From assembly GCA_037903355.1 (NCBI GenBank), contig JBAJFE010000045.1, positions 730,683-794,682 on the forward strand: a stretch of DNA of 64,000 nucleotides. The letters run 5' to 3'. The notes beneath the pieces are model-generated. The model saw only the letters and a program-made list of their open reading frames with translations. It did no database searches and had not been told where the DNA came from. A program made the position numbers and the translations under genes. Origin of the DNA: Trichuris trichiura. Taxonomy: Eukaryota > Nematoda > Enoplea > Trichinellida > Trichuridae. Shown here one piece after another: positions 23,401-35,237 of this stretch. Position 1 is the stretch's first letter. The number at the start of each line of letters is the position of its first letter.

Positions 23401-24700
23401 GCACCCCTCATAGGTAGCCAGTTGAGAATGCTGCCAAAAAGCTACAGACTTCCATTCGCCCACTCAAGGCAGTAAACGCATAAACAGATAACCTTATCGG
23501 ATACAATATGATAAATGAAACAAGCTTTTTCTGGAATTTAAATGTTGTTGTTAACAGTGTGCATCTGCTTATACCGCGTTCTTTATTACTGCTACAATAT
23601 CTCTTTAACTGAAACGAAAAAAAGCCTTTTGAATCGACTTTGCGAAACTAAGACTGTAGGCGATCGATTATCCGGAATAATCTGCACCAGAAGTATTCCG
23701 GTTTCTGGAATATACGGCATGTTTAATGTTCCCTTTTTTCCTTACTACTGCTATCCATACAAATAAATATTCATGGGGATATTCAAAGCTCGTAGCAGGA
23801 ACAATGCATCAGCAGGGCAGCAAGCGAATCAACCAAACTTTTCTAATTCACACGATAAGATAGAGAAAGCTTACGCCACACTCCACTTCACATCGGCGCT
23901 GTACAAATCTCCAAGCGAACGGCTATTCCACAGGTGTCACACTCGTCAACGAATGTGCTGCTTTCATTTTGCAGCTATGTCAGCCTACTGCCCAAAAGAT
24001 TCGGCGCGAATTGTCGTATACAGCATTTCTACCTGTGACGTCATTTCAATGCTCAAAATTTCAGGATTAAGGATAATGGATCACCTACTACACTACTTTC
24101 TGGTGTTAATTAGAAACGAAAACAATTGCTGCTTTGAACTGTGCATAAAACAGCAAAACAGTGTTAAAGATGGTACGAAAACAAAGCTAATGTAAATGAA
24201 ATGCCGGAAATATATTTTTCGCATTTTCGCACCTAACGGACGTTCACTGCGGTAAACGCCCGCTTCAGAAAATTCGGCTATTAGGTTAATTATTAAGATT
24301 AGTTTAGTTGCATACTGTAGGTAAAAGAAAGCAGGTAACGACAGCTTAAATTCGGAGGCGCTATAATGTAGTAACAAGAGAGAACTAAATAAGAATAGAA
24401 CAGAAGTTTGGAGTCGTAAAGCGCAAAATGCGCTTAAGTACCTAACTAACAGGCATGACTACCGAATGTGCTAGTTACTCTTCAATATTTTAGTGATTGC
24501 GCACGCGACTTGTCTGCTCAACGATAAAAATTCCTCAAAAAAGTTGAGTGCTTGCTATACACAGGGTTGTTAGAGCATTACGATGACTTTTTAATGCCTA
24601 AAACTTAGAGGGTATCCTAGTACACTCGGACAGACAGCCTTCGCAAGAGAAGAAACTAAATTAAAATTCAAGAACAACATTAAATTGGCATGTGATGATA
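20481..24700. other. Long AT-rich intergenic region
   Basis: About 4.2 kb of AT-rich DNA. Frames such as 21038-21295, 23201-23395 and 23773-24195 lack motifs, splice context or codon character. No RNA gene or transposon signature was seen. Confidence 0.5.
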
Positions 24701-24935
24701 ATTTGCTTTCATGATGGAATTTGCGTTAAACCCTCTTAACGTAATTATAAATTAAAAGGAGGGAAGCTTTAGGGATTTTCAGGTCTTGCCTTCAGCGAAA
24801 AAAAGGTTTTATGGTACCGTACCAATTATTTCGCTGAAGATGAGAGCTGAAAATCCCAAAACCTTTTAATCTTTTAACTTATTATCAGATTAAGAGGGTT
24901 TACCACAAATTTCATCATGAAAAGCCACAGATCCG
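24700..24935. repeat. Palindrome formed by inverted copy of NDUFB5 3' end
   Basis: The left arm (about 24700-24808) is an imperfect inverted copy of the right arm (about 24829-24935). Shared blocks, read outside in, are TTTCATGATG, TTAAACCCTCTTAA, GGGATTTTCAG and CTTCAGCGAAA, with about 20 bases between the arms. The right arm includes the last 14 or so codons of NDUFB5 and its 3' flank. The left arm therefore looks like a duplicated, inverted and diverged NDUFB5 end. RNA from either strand could fold into a hairpin of about 100 bp. Confidence 0.8.
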
Positions 24936-25657
24936 CTACGGGGCAACCTATATGCAAACACAATAATGTATGCACAACAGAAAAGCCCAGCTGCAGGCAT
25001 GAAGCAAAAAATACCGTACATCCATCGTCTCTGCTGCATTTCTAGGTCCAGACGTGCCAGTTTTTTTTCATAAAACTTCTGCGGATTCAGGGTAAGGTAG
25101 CGCATTATGAAACGTGATATAGGGTGCTAAAAAGCGAATGGAAATCATCGAGTTTGCCAAGCAATTTGCCCCTACTTTTTCGTATTCCCAATAATGGGGT
25201 TCATAGCCTTCGGGAGTATCCTTCAGCTCGCACTTTCCTGAAATGAGCTCTTTCGCAAGGAGAACAGATTTAGCAGTAGTTAAGAAGAAAGATAAACTTC
25301 TGTCTACTATAACAGCCTATTGTTCGGATGAATGAAACAGGTGTGTACCGTAGAAAATGTTGACAAAAGCTGCTATTCCACCAAAGAACATGGCGCCGAG
25401 AAGGAAATGAAAATGCTGCAAGTAGGCATAGTGTTCAAATGCCGCGACATGACATTACACCAACTATAACATCTTTGAAACGATACCACGTAAGCGTACC
25501 AGGCCTAATCATCAATTTGCGATCATGACTGGAGCGTATCGCATCTGCAAACGAATGTCCCATGATTAGAACAAAAACGAACACTAGTTTGTCGCAAACC
25601 TCTCGCTACATCAAGTGCAAGCAGCAACGGCCGCGAAGCTTTGCTGATATTGTACAT
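24890..25657 (-). CDS. NDUFB5: Complex I accessory subunit NDUFB5 (SGDH)
   Basis: NDUFB5 is a single-pass accessory subunit of the membrane arm of mitochondrial NADH dehydrogenase. Five frame-consistent minus-strand exons: 25657-25585, 25544-25471, 25415-25349, 25237-25176, 25126-24890, coding for 170 residues (human 189). Exon 1 (MYNISKASRPLLLALDVARG) looks like a mitochondrial targeting sequence. Exon 2 holds HDRKLMIRPG, exon 3 the membrane helix (HFHFLLGAMFFGGIAAFVNI), exon 4 the hallmark CELKDTPEGYEPHYWEYEK, and exon 5 HPISRFIM and NPQKFYEKKLARLDLEMQQ. The C terminus departs from the family and contains a second hydrophobic run. A 72-base in-frame GT-AG segment there may be an unrecognised intron, whose removal would drop the extra helix. 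The final codons lie in a palindrome. Confidence 0.9.
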
Positions 25658-25957
25658 TGCAGCGCTAAAGATATAAAAAAATGTACAGACTCGGGCTGAC
25701 CAGTTGCAACACCGGTTAACACAAAATAATTTGCGCGAAATAGCGTAGCGAGAACTGGTACAGAAAACATTGTAACTTGCGAACACTACAGTTACGGTAA
25801 TGTAATTTAGGTTCCCTTTGTGGGATGGTGGATATTCCTTTGTGTTTTTTGTGAAATCAGTTGGTTTTTTGTTTTGCATTGATTATGCAAACAGCAGCAA
25901 CGAGTTTTGTTGGTCTTTAAAACTATTGCGTTGTTCAGTCGTCTCGAGCGTTTGCAT
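25658..25957. promoter_or_regulatory. Likely bidirectional promoter, NDUFB5/TBC1D2-like
   Basis: The start codons of NDUFB5 (minus, 25657) and the TBC1D2-like gene (plus, 25958) are 300 bases apart, head-to-head. No specific promoter motif is identifiable by eye; the call rests on spacing and orientation alone. Confidence 0.5.
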
Positions 25958-28900
25958 ATGAAGCAGTCTGCAATGCAGCAGCATGCCGATGGAAATTGCT
26001 TTGCTGGTTATCTGAAACAGATAGAAGCGATTGGTAAGTGATGTTAGAGAAGTGCCTTGCTTACAGTCGGTTAATCTTTTTGAGGCCCATTGAAGTCGAC
26101 AAGAAGACGATGGTTTGTGCTGGAAGACGATGCGCATTTCGTCTACTACTACAGGGTAGAAAAAGACAAACAGCCTTTGGGGCGCATTTACTTGCCAAGT
26201 GCAATATTTTCTTTGATCCAAAGCAGCAGTCGACCTTCGAAATCCAGTAAGTTGCTGCGAAGTTGTAGGTTCGCTTGTTCATGTTTCGTTCAACTTTTCA
26301 GTTCCAACGGAGAGGTCTACGTCTTGGAGGCGCCCGACGAGCAGGCTAGGTTTAGTTGGCTGCAAGCACTGCAGAATCAGCGCCGCCAATGTATAGAAAC
26401 CCAAATGAAGGAGTTCGCTGACGAACCGGCGGATTCGATGAAATTGCCAGATCTGTCGGAATTTTTACCTGGCTATTCCACCTGCCCCGAAACTACAGAC
26501 AGCGCTGGAACTGCGGCGGCGCATTCGGAAAGTTTGTCAGTGTTTTACATAAACGAATCCGGCCAGTTGAAAAAAAATAGCCTCGAGTGCCCCACTGGTG
26601 GTGGTAAACGTTTCCCAATTTTCAAGCAAGACAACTGCAGTGTCACTGCCGCGCCCACGAAATTGCCTCCTGGCGAGCATAGTATGCCTTTTTCTAGATT
26701 TATTCTATTTCCTACTACGTTACAATTCATTTCGGAATTATTTAAAAACTTGCTCTTAGAATTCCGTTTCGCGTTGTTCCTGTAATAGCTTGAATTTTAA
26801 TTTTTTCATTTCCGTTTATGCTAGGTAATATTCATAGTTTTCCTTAAAGCAAGCATTACTATAGGGTAACTTCGGTAGGCGGTACATCTATTCCGCTTTT
26901 CGGAGAAAGTTGTTACCTGAAAATTGTTAATTCTCCTACAGTACACCAAGCTTTCGCATAATAAGCGTTTTTCATTTAAAAAAAATTTCTGCGCATTTCT
27001 TTTTGTCATAAGAAAAGATAAAAATGCTCGCGTTTACTTTTAACATTCTTTTTCTAAAATTATTTGCATTCTACATGGCGCGATTAATGTAAGAATGCAA
27101 TTCTGGCACTTAGGTAGAGTGCCTTCAGAGAATGACTTGTTTCGTCCACTGTTTGTCACCATAATACTTAATTCATATTTCAAGTGAGAATATTTAATCT
27201 TCCAGTAGTATATGATGCTTTTCATCTCTCTCTTGACGGATACTTTCAAAAGATGCGCCTTAAGGAGTGGCCTTACGAAGTAGCGGTCTTTAAATGGTTT
27301 CGCCCAATTTTTTTTAGCATAGCAGCGAAGGTCACTTCTATGACTGAGCGGACATAGTGAAATTTAGCAAACCCACCGTGCTTGTTATCCGCTGCGGTTA
27401 AACTTTGAAGAAATGTACTTGCAAAAGGCGGATTGGTCTTATTTTGACTATTCGGGTTTTCTCGGTGAAGATCGGCAATTCATGATACTTTAAAATGACA
27501 TAGAGAATCATTTGCTTCTGGTGGTCGTTTTCTTTTTACAAAAACTCGAAGCTGTATTTTTTTTCTGTCATCGGAGAAGCAAAATTGTTTGAAGTGCACT
27601 TCTTTAAAGTGATTGAATTCCTGGCATAAACGGTTAGCAGCGTGGCATACGTGTTTTTTGTACCGGTAAAATGTTTCCATGTCGCAGAGAGTGTTTGGAC
27701 AGAATTTCGTGTAATGAAGTTCACTGTTGCGAAGTGAAACTTTGTCGCGCATTTCTGTTTCACAGTGGGCTCATGTCGACTCTGTTACCTTTGTCAAGCG
27801 CCCAGTCTTTCAAGTTGGCTTAGGTTCACAGTAGCTGTCTGTAAAGGCCACTTTTTGAACACGTTAGAGGGGACTGCTTCCTGGTGAACCTTTCAGCTGG
27901 TGGTAAGTACCAGTTGACAGATGTTCGTTAGGGCCCTTGACTTCTGTTTATTAATATTCGCGCACTAATCATACTTTGAAGTTGTAAGAGATAATTTTTC
28001 AGATCATCGTGTGTTTCCCTTCTTTAAGCCTAACTCAAAATAGATGCCTTATTTTTAGGCTTAGGCTCAGCCTGATGGCCAGAATGCTTGACATGAGACA
28101 ACCTACATTTTTCAGGCTGCAGTATGACTATTGAAAATATAACGATGTTTGGCCATGATTCTCACATCGACATTACGCAGTATTAAAAACAAGCTAGTCA
28201 CAGTCCACTCTGAAATAGTAACGTCGTTTAAATGAATGGTTTATGTCATGGTTGCTTGTTTGACGATAGAAGGTCACCTGAATATCTTTATTTTCAGTTT
28301 TACCTTTTCGACTCCTTAAAGCAACGAAAAAAGAAAAAATGAGTTTCAAGTTCATGTACCTAATTCTTATAGACGTAAAAAGTGAAACGCGAAAGCAGGT
28401 CACTTAGACTTAGTGTAGCAGTTATTAATGAACTTTCCAAGTTTGTAGTGATTATATAAGGTCGTTTCCAAATCACCTTTCTATGCTGTCGTGCAATTGA
28501 TGTTTCGGAGAGTACCTTTCTTGAAAATGTTTCAGTTGCTGCCAAGGTAGTAACGCTTGCTTATGGGATTGGCTAAACGAGTCGGTTTCAGTCTACGATT
28601 AGTTAAAAGAAGTTTTTGCTAGTCCGCGCTTTTAACCGATCTTTCAAATTACGAGTGTAGCAGTTCACTAGAAGCGCAGTCTTTTTGGCTACATTTTGTC
28701 AGTGCTAGTCCGGATAATCCAAAATCCGACGTGAAAGTGACTTTTTCAGCGGATGTTTTCTTCTTGAATTGTGCTTTCTTCGAAAATGAATTTATCTCTC
28801 ATACCTACCTAAAATGTGCAATAGTTTATTGCAAACTTTCTATTAAAATGCATGTTAATAAAAAAAAGGTTTACTTGACAAAGTTCTTTGTAGACATTTT

Positions 28901-31900
28901 TTTAAGTCTCTTCTACGCTTCCTGGCTGCTCGGTCATGAATGCTCTTGAAGCTCAATAGGTTATACTCATTCCTTGCCATTCATACCGTTGTATAGTAAT
29001 TTTTAGTAGCTGAATGCTTTTATTACGTCATGAATATATAACCTCTTTTTCGTACTTTTTTTCTTACCGATTTTTTTTACTTGAGCATTCCTTTGTGCGT
29101 CTAGTAAGAATCCGACAGTTTTGTCATCGCTAATTATTCCAAAACAGAAAAGTCCACTTTCGATGTCCAACCACACGTCCGTGGCAGGCTTGTCACATTA
29201 TCCGATCGTCAAACCTTTCGCAAGATCTCAAATACTTCTCGTGATTCCTCATCGGTATTACTGCCGCCGAACTTCCGGGCTATCGTCTTTTAGGGAAGTT
29301 GTTGCGCAAAGCTGTTTCTTGCCATATAAAAAAGCGTTCATTCAAAATCACTTTCCTGTTAAGCGTACGAGAGCTTGAAAAAAAGCGGGTAATTTCAAAC
29401 TGCTTCAATCGGAAAGATGGCAAAGTCTTTTCTTCGTAGTTGAAACTTGAAATTTCAAGTGACACGTTCCTAGCGAATCATCTATTGTTGGAATAGAGAA
29501 ACTATTGATCACCGCGTAGGTAGTTCTCCGAGAACAAAAGAGGTAAAGTAATCCGATTAACAAGAGTTGCAATTGTTTAGAGGAGCGAAAAAATAATGGA
29601 ATGCAAAACTCGCTAAGAAACTCGCGTTGTAAACTTGCTTGTTTTTACACTGATTTATAACGAACCGAAACAGCTTTAAAACAGATAAAATTTGCGAGAT
29701 ATCTTCAGGGGCGCTAACGTAGTAACATTTCAAATGCACTTGACTGAAAATTCTTTATTTCTTAAAGAATGCAGCCCTTGTGCTCTGTGCCGAAAATCAG
29801 ACTAATCAAAGATCCGTATAACCGTATTTATTCTATAATTCATTTAGGCTAGAAAAAGTTGCACCATTACGAATGCTTGCCTGAGAAGCGGTATATTTTC
29901 TCCAAAGATTTTTGGTTCCCTTTTTTAAAAGCCTCTCTAGTCGTAGAAGGTTACTTATGCCATTAGTAAGCTTACTTCTTTTGAACAAGGTTGCCTTAGG
30001 TTATTGATGCGAGACATAGGATACTTCGGAAATAAGATTGAATTGTTGGCTTTTCTGTATGATAATAAGCATTCAAATAGCTAGAAAAACATGTCTTTTT
30101 CCTTTGTGTGCTGATTGTTGCGAATCGCAATGCACTTTTCAGGCGAAACAGCCGCGGTGGGAAAGTCGGATGGATTCAAGATAGGTTCACTTACCTCGCG
30201 ACGAGGATGCAAGAATTGCTCAGAGGTGCGCTTATGCAATTTGACTGCTCAACTCATAAAAGTGTCACTGTTTTTTTAAGCTTGTCAGCGTTGTCAATTC
30301 ATTGAAAGAGCGATGTCTGGATCTTCACGACGAGCTAGCCGCAAGCAGGGAACTAATCCAAGTGCTTCAGCATAGCATTGTTGTCAACAAGGATCAATCC
30401 GCCGCCTTGCAACGATTGATCAATGCAACGGAATCGGAATCGCAGCGGCTACAATTTTACCTGGAAACTGAAATGCAGCGCTCACAGTTGCAGTCGGAAA
30501 ACGCGGACTACAAAAGTAGATTAAAAGAGGCGGAAGAGAAGCTCAAGTTACCAGCCGACTGTCGCGTGCAATAAATCAACCGCTTTCACCTTGTAGGCAA
30601 TTGGAAGAACGTATTGTCAAGAAGAATACCGACATTGAATCATTCCGTCAGTGCGTTCGCTCTAAAGATGAGCTGATTGTTCAACTTGCCGACGAGTGTC
30701 GACAGCAGAGTACTAACGCATTTGTCTTCTTTCTTGATCCCATCTCGTTACTTTGATATTAGCAGAAAGTGGCGCTCCGGTAGACGAATGGTTAACCGAC
30801 GCCATTGAACCTTGCTGCGAAGAAATTCAAGTTACGGACGCTTCCGAGCAAGAGATTGACCGTCTCAGAGTGAGCTTTATTCCTGAAACCATTGCCTGAA
30901 TATTTTTGCCTAAATAATTATTTCAAAATTTTGCTTGCAGGATCTTGTTGCTGGCTACGAAAGGCAAAACCAATTCTTGAACAAGGAGTTGCTTGAACTG
31001 CATGGTCTTTTGCATACGCTTGAAAACCGAGAAATCAAGCATGTTCGTCGTTACTACGACATGGAAGGGCAGTACTATCAGTTGAAGAGTCGCTACTTGC
31101 TTTTGTTGAATCATTTCCAACCGAATAAAAGTACGCCATTGCCTAGTCACATCTCGGTGATCAGTATACGGCATTTGACCTTTTGCTTAGCGTTGTCGCC
31201 TAACGCCATAGAAGAGTTGGTCAAAGAAGCGAAAAAGACGCTGTTGAGCGGCGATTCACAAAAGAATACGTAAGGCGCAATTGCTGCTTCGGAAATGGGA
31301 TTTTGCATCGGCAGTTTGCTGTAGCTTCACGGATGATCTCGGCTTCTACTTGACCACGTGGCATGGCGTGTCTCCGGACTGCAAGGACGATCTGCTACTG
31401 ATGGCCGGAGAGCTGCAACGCAAGTCGGATCAAATTTACTTGAAACGAAAAAAAGTTATTTTTTATCATTTAACGTAGAAGAGAAGCGTTGCTCTTAAAT
31501 CTATTTTAAGGAGTCGGATGAACTTTATCTGGATTGGTTGACCAAGTGGGATAGCTTTTTGGTGAACTTTGCCGATAAGCTCATGGTGCCAAATCCAGAG
31601 CTGAAAGACCTTATCCGCAGCGGCGTTCCGCATAGCTATCGATCCAGAGTTTGGAAGGAGTAAGCACGCTATACTACCATTGATGGCCCGTAGCTTTCGT
31701 GTATATTAAAATTTTTGTAACTTCCATCAAAGTCATGATTTCGTCCATTGAGAAATATAGATTGAATCAGCGCAGCAAAGAATTATGTTGTCCAAATGAG
31801 CATGTAGAGTGGATAAATAGCTCCTCATTAGTTTTCTAGTTGTTTTCCGTTTCTCTATGTTTAAATTGTAAACTAGGCTTCCCACGTGCGAGTCAACCGA

Positions 31901-34449
31901 TTTTCCCATAATGGCGATGTAGATGAGCTGTAGTAAAGAAATGTTTTTTCTCTCATCTTTTTTTCAGTCTTATCCATTACTGGGTAAAGGAAGAATTGTC
32001 AGACGTTGGCACTGGTTATTTTGCATGCCTTTGCCGCCAAGCAATGGCTATATGTAGCGAAAGTTACGATCCTGCCTTCAAGCAAGTATGTTTCAGTTTT
32101 TTCAAAGCTTCCGTTCTTGGCAATGTCTTTTTCGTCCTTTAGATTGACTTGGATTTGACAAGAACATTACCCCACAATAGATACTTTGAAGATCTGCACG
32201 CGGAGAAAGTGGAACCACTCCGACGCGTACTGTATGCCTATCGGCAGCATAATTCAGACATTGGATATTGTCAGGTGAACTTGGCGTAAGCTTAACCGTT
32301 CGCTCGCTACTGACTGTTAAAGACAACGTAAACGCGAGTCGTGTTCTTCAAGCTTTTCATTTAATTTCTTTTTATATGCGTCCGAAATCAGCTATGATTG
32401 TTTATGGCAACCTAAGCACTTGCAACTTTCACCGTGTAATCCCGAAAAACTCGTTCGCGCCTGTGCTCTCCTGGCGCTAAAGAGCTGTAACGGCTACTGC
32501 TTATTTTGCAAGCCTTATTCGCCTTTCACAAAACGCAATGATTCCGAGAAGCAGGGGTACCGTTTCTTAAAAGATTTTCAAGTTGCTTGAACAGAGAAGA
32601 ACAAGTGCGCGCAATGCTGCTTATTTCCAATGGCACTTTTATTCGTAATTCAATTTTTCTTGAGTGAAACTTCCGATGGGTGATTATTTTTATTGCTTCC
32701 TTTCCCGTATGCATTTATTGTTAACCATTGGACGCTATTCTTGTGTGCACTGGAAGCGGGTGCATAAATTCTGGGATGTCTAGTTTAAGTATGCAAATGG
32801 AAGTGATTCCAGCAGAAATGATTTCTCTACTGGCTTAGCCTATTTTCTTATCCGTTCCTTTTGTTTAGGGTTTGAACCGCTTGGCGGCTGTTGCTCTGCT
32901 CTATTTGTCCGAAGAGGACGCGTTCTGGGCACTTGTTGCCATAATTGAGCACCTTCAACCTCATAACTATTATGGCCGAACCGTTCTTGCCGCCCAAGCT
33001 GACCAGGTAAAATTTGATTCTTATTTGTTCCCCCCATACTCTTATAACATTGTTTACCCTTTTTTTCAGCGAGTTTTGGAAGATCTGGTGCAGGAGAAGG
33101 TGCCAAAAGTACATGCCCACTTACGCTATTACGACGTAGATTTGTCGGTGTTTACGTTCAATTGGTTTTTGACAATCTTTGTGGACAATTTTCCTCATCA
33201 AACGTACCTGAATATCTGGGATTGTTTCCTGCTTGAAGGAAACAAGGTAAGCCCTTCTCGTGTTCATTTTGCAGCATTACGTGCTGAGATTATGCTTACA
33301 AAGTAAAACCTCCCTAATCCGAACTCGTGGAAAAGAACAATGAAACGACCGTATACATTAAAGATAATTAGGCAACCTGTGCGAAACCCGCAGTCACTTG
33401 ACGGCAACGGCTATAAGGGCAGTAAATAACCTGCCACCGGTCCTCTCGGTATACGTTAACATAAGCGCAGGCTAGCCATGACTCTGCCAAACCAATCTCG
33501 ACCAATAAGTTAATTGCAGCAAGGCACCTCGAGACTTAGGTTTCCCCAAATAAACGGAATTGTGGATCAAAAACTTGGTGTTTTTCAGTCGTATAGAACT
33601 ACAATCTTTTCTCATATAACGCAATAATCAGCCGCTAACTCTATTTTCGAGCCAACAGCCCTGACGCGTTCGGATTAGGGAGGTTTTACTGTACTACCCC
33701 GTAATCCTGCATATTATTATAATAGTTCTATAAACATATCGATTGGCCTAAGGTTGATTTGGTGTTGTCTTTATTTGTTCTTTAGGCTGCTTCTTAAATT
33801 CGAGTAAGTCATGTCAAGAAAAAGTTGACAATGGATAGTAAAATAATTTAGAGAATATAAGACATAACTTACTAATCAGCTTAAAATCAAGTTGAATGGA
33901 AAGCGTTAATGGCAATGAGCTGCGCTATTTGAATTGCAGCAATTCAGTTTAGGGATACGCAGTCTTGTTCTTTACGACTTATTTTTGAATGTTCTATAGG
34001 CTATGTAATATGTTGTGCAACTGTTAATAGAGTGTTTTTATGATGAGTAGATAAATAGTTGTAAAGAAATTTAGTAGAAAACCTAATACTTTGTTCGTCA
34101 GATGTTTTCGCCCGGGAAATTCATGTCTCCTGTCCTACGTGTAAGTTACTCTAAGTTGTCTTAAAGCAGTTCTTTTAACAGAACTTTTCTTCTTTTCTTC
34201 CATTTTGCAAAACAAAGCTGCAGGCAGCCATTTAAGGTCAAACTTTGTTATAGATCCTATTTCGTTTCGCGCTGGCCGCATTGAAGCTACGAGAAGAGGA
34301 AATTCTTGCTTGCAAGTCTTGCGGGGCGCTTCATTCCTTCTTGAGCAAAATAGGTGAACAACTGTGCGATTACAAAAAGTTGGCTCAGGTAGGTGGAGGA
34401 AAACTTTTAATTTCTTTATCGATTCCCCATTACCGTACCTACTTGTGAC
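25958..34449 (+). CDS. TBC1D2: TBC1D2-like PH and TBC domain Rab GTPase-activating protein
   Basis: TBC1D2/Armus-type proteins bind membranes by a PH domain and inactivate Rab7-class GTPases. Exons: 25958-26033, 26085-26681, 30143-30225, 30311-30546, 30597-30709, 30763-30869, 30941-31130, 31191-31269, 31325-31454, 31511-31659, 31968-32085, 32143-32274, 32869-33006, 33070-33246, 34254-34388. Together they give about 820 residues, all in frame (human about 930). Exons 1-2 encode the PH domain (AGYLKQIEAIG, RRRWFVLEDD, ARFSWLQALQ). Exons 4-8 encode coiled coil, including SKDELIVQLADE and YERQNQFLNKELLEL. Exons 10-15 encode the TBC domain, with the arginine finger in IDLDLTRTLP and the glutamine finger in IGYCQ|GLN, so GAP activity is expected. 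Exon 3 boundaries are the least certain. After 34388 the frame either reads on to a TGA at 34449 or splices to an exon I could not find. A 3.4-kb intron follows the PH exons. Confidence 0.9.
26682..30142. other. 3.4-kb intron of the TBC1D2-like gene
   Basis: Lies between the PH-domain exon and the coiled-coil exons. It contains one TTAGGC-type dispersed repeat near 28050-28130 (TTTTTAGGCTTAGG, then TGCAGTATGAC). No nested gene with coding character was seen on either strand. Confidence 0.5.
32275..32868. other. 594-bp intron within the TBC domain
   Basis: Interrupts the conserved GYCQ|GLN motif exactly between Gln and Gly. No other feature was seen. Confidence 0.6.
33299..33693. repeat. MITE-like element with terminal inverted repeats
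   Basis: AGTAAAACCTCCCTAATCCG at about 33302 recurs inverted at about 33670-33691 (CGGATTAGGGAGGTTTTACT), followed by GTA. The 390-bp interior has no coding frame. The CAGTAAAACCTCCC-type end and a neighbouring TA suggest a non-autonomous pogo/Tigger-type element. It sits in the 1-kb intron (33247-34253) of the TBC1D2-like gene. Confidence 0.75.
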
Positions 34450-35237
34450 GTTGCTGTATAATAAGAGCACGCGTAAACGGCAACTGCTGGTCAACATTTT
34501 CCCGCGTCCAAATGACATTGTTTACGGGTGCATTTGAAATGCATAATTTCTGTACGAATACCAGTTGATCGATTGCTTTCTGCAATTGTCTTTTTCGCTT
34601 CCGCGGAAGAACTTTCGATTCAATGGTTCCGTCTTTACTTTGCGGTATTCGTCCGTAATGACCCATCGAATTTCCAGCAGAGCATTGGAGCAGTTGTCGT
34701 TTTGCAAAGTTGCGCTCGATCTGCCCAGCGGCGAAGGGTCGGCCGTTTGTGCTGAAACGACGAAAGGCATTCTGTGTTAACCTTTTCTGGGTTTAAAAAG
34801 TTTTCACTTTTGCAACCTCTGTTGTCGGCTGGTTTGTTCCGCTTGACAACTTTCGAATCTTTGCATCGCGTTCTTTGCCTTAACCTCCACCATGATACAA
34901 TCATTTCGTATATCTTCATCTTCTCGAGCAACAGAAATCCTCTGCTGCTTTTTCTGTGCGTTACGTTGGGCTGTTCTTGTTCGTCAGTTAATGCCGCCTC
35001 CATTGGAGCTGTATTGCCATTGAAGCGCTTTCGAGCACATGGGCTCTTTGTGCGCATATCAAATGTGCTGTCCGAAGTTGATGTGCTTTGCAAAAAGTGC
35101 ATCATAGCCGCTTTCCGTTCGTTAGCTCGATTTTCTTCGACCATTCGGGCGGCATGATTAAGCACGCGTTTTCTTGGCTTCGCTGCCTTGAAGGACTTGT
35201 GGCCACGGCGTTGTGTACCTATTTCAGTGTAGCCCAT
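34439..35237 (-). CDS. Unrecognised basic, probably nuclear protein
   Basis: Coding-like minus-strand sequence from the ATG at 35237. The first part is strongly basic (SFKAAKPRKRVLNHAARMVE). A second, in another frame, contains MVEVKAKNAMQRFESCQ and continues in frame through a 56-base GT-AG intron (GTGAAAAC to TTTCAG). The last part contains ESKVLPRKRKRQLQKAIDQL and ends at TAG 34439. Joining the first two parts needs a further intron whose donor is weak (GTGCTC), so the model is uncertain. No domain was recognised; basic runs and predicted helices would fit a nucleolar or DNA-associated protein. It is antisense to, and overlaps by about 10 bases, the read-through end of the TBC1D2-like gene. 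Confidence 0.4.

Noticed and set aside
26247..26301. GTAAGT to TTTCAG segment within the PH-domain exon, a plausible 55-base intron
   Set aside because: Removing it shifts the frame, whereas reading through keeps the PH-domain frame into EVYVLEAPDEQ.
32840..33120. Minus-strand frames over the TBC domain exons
   Set aside because: Shadows of the TBC coding sequence.
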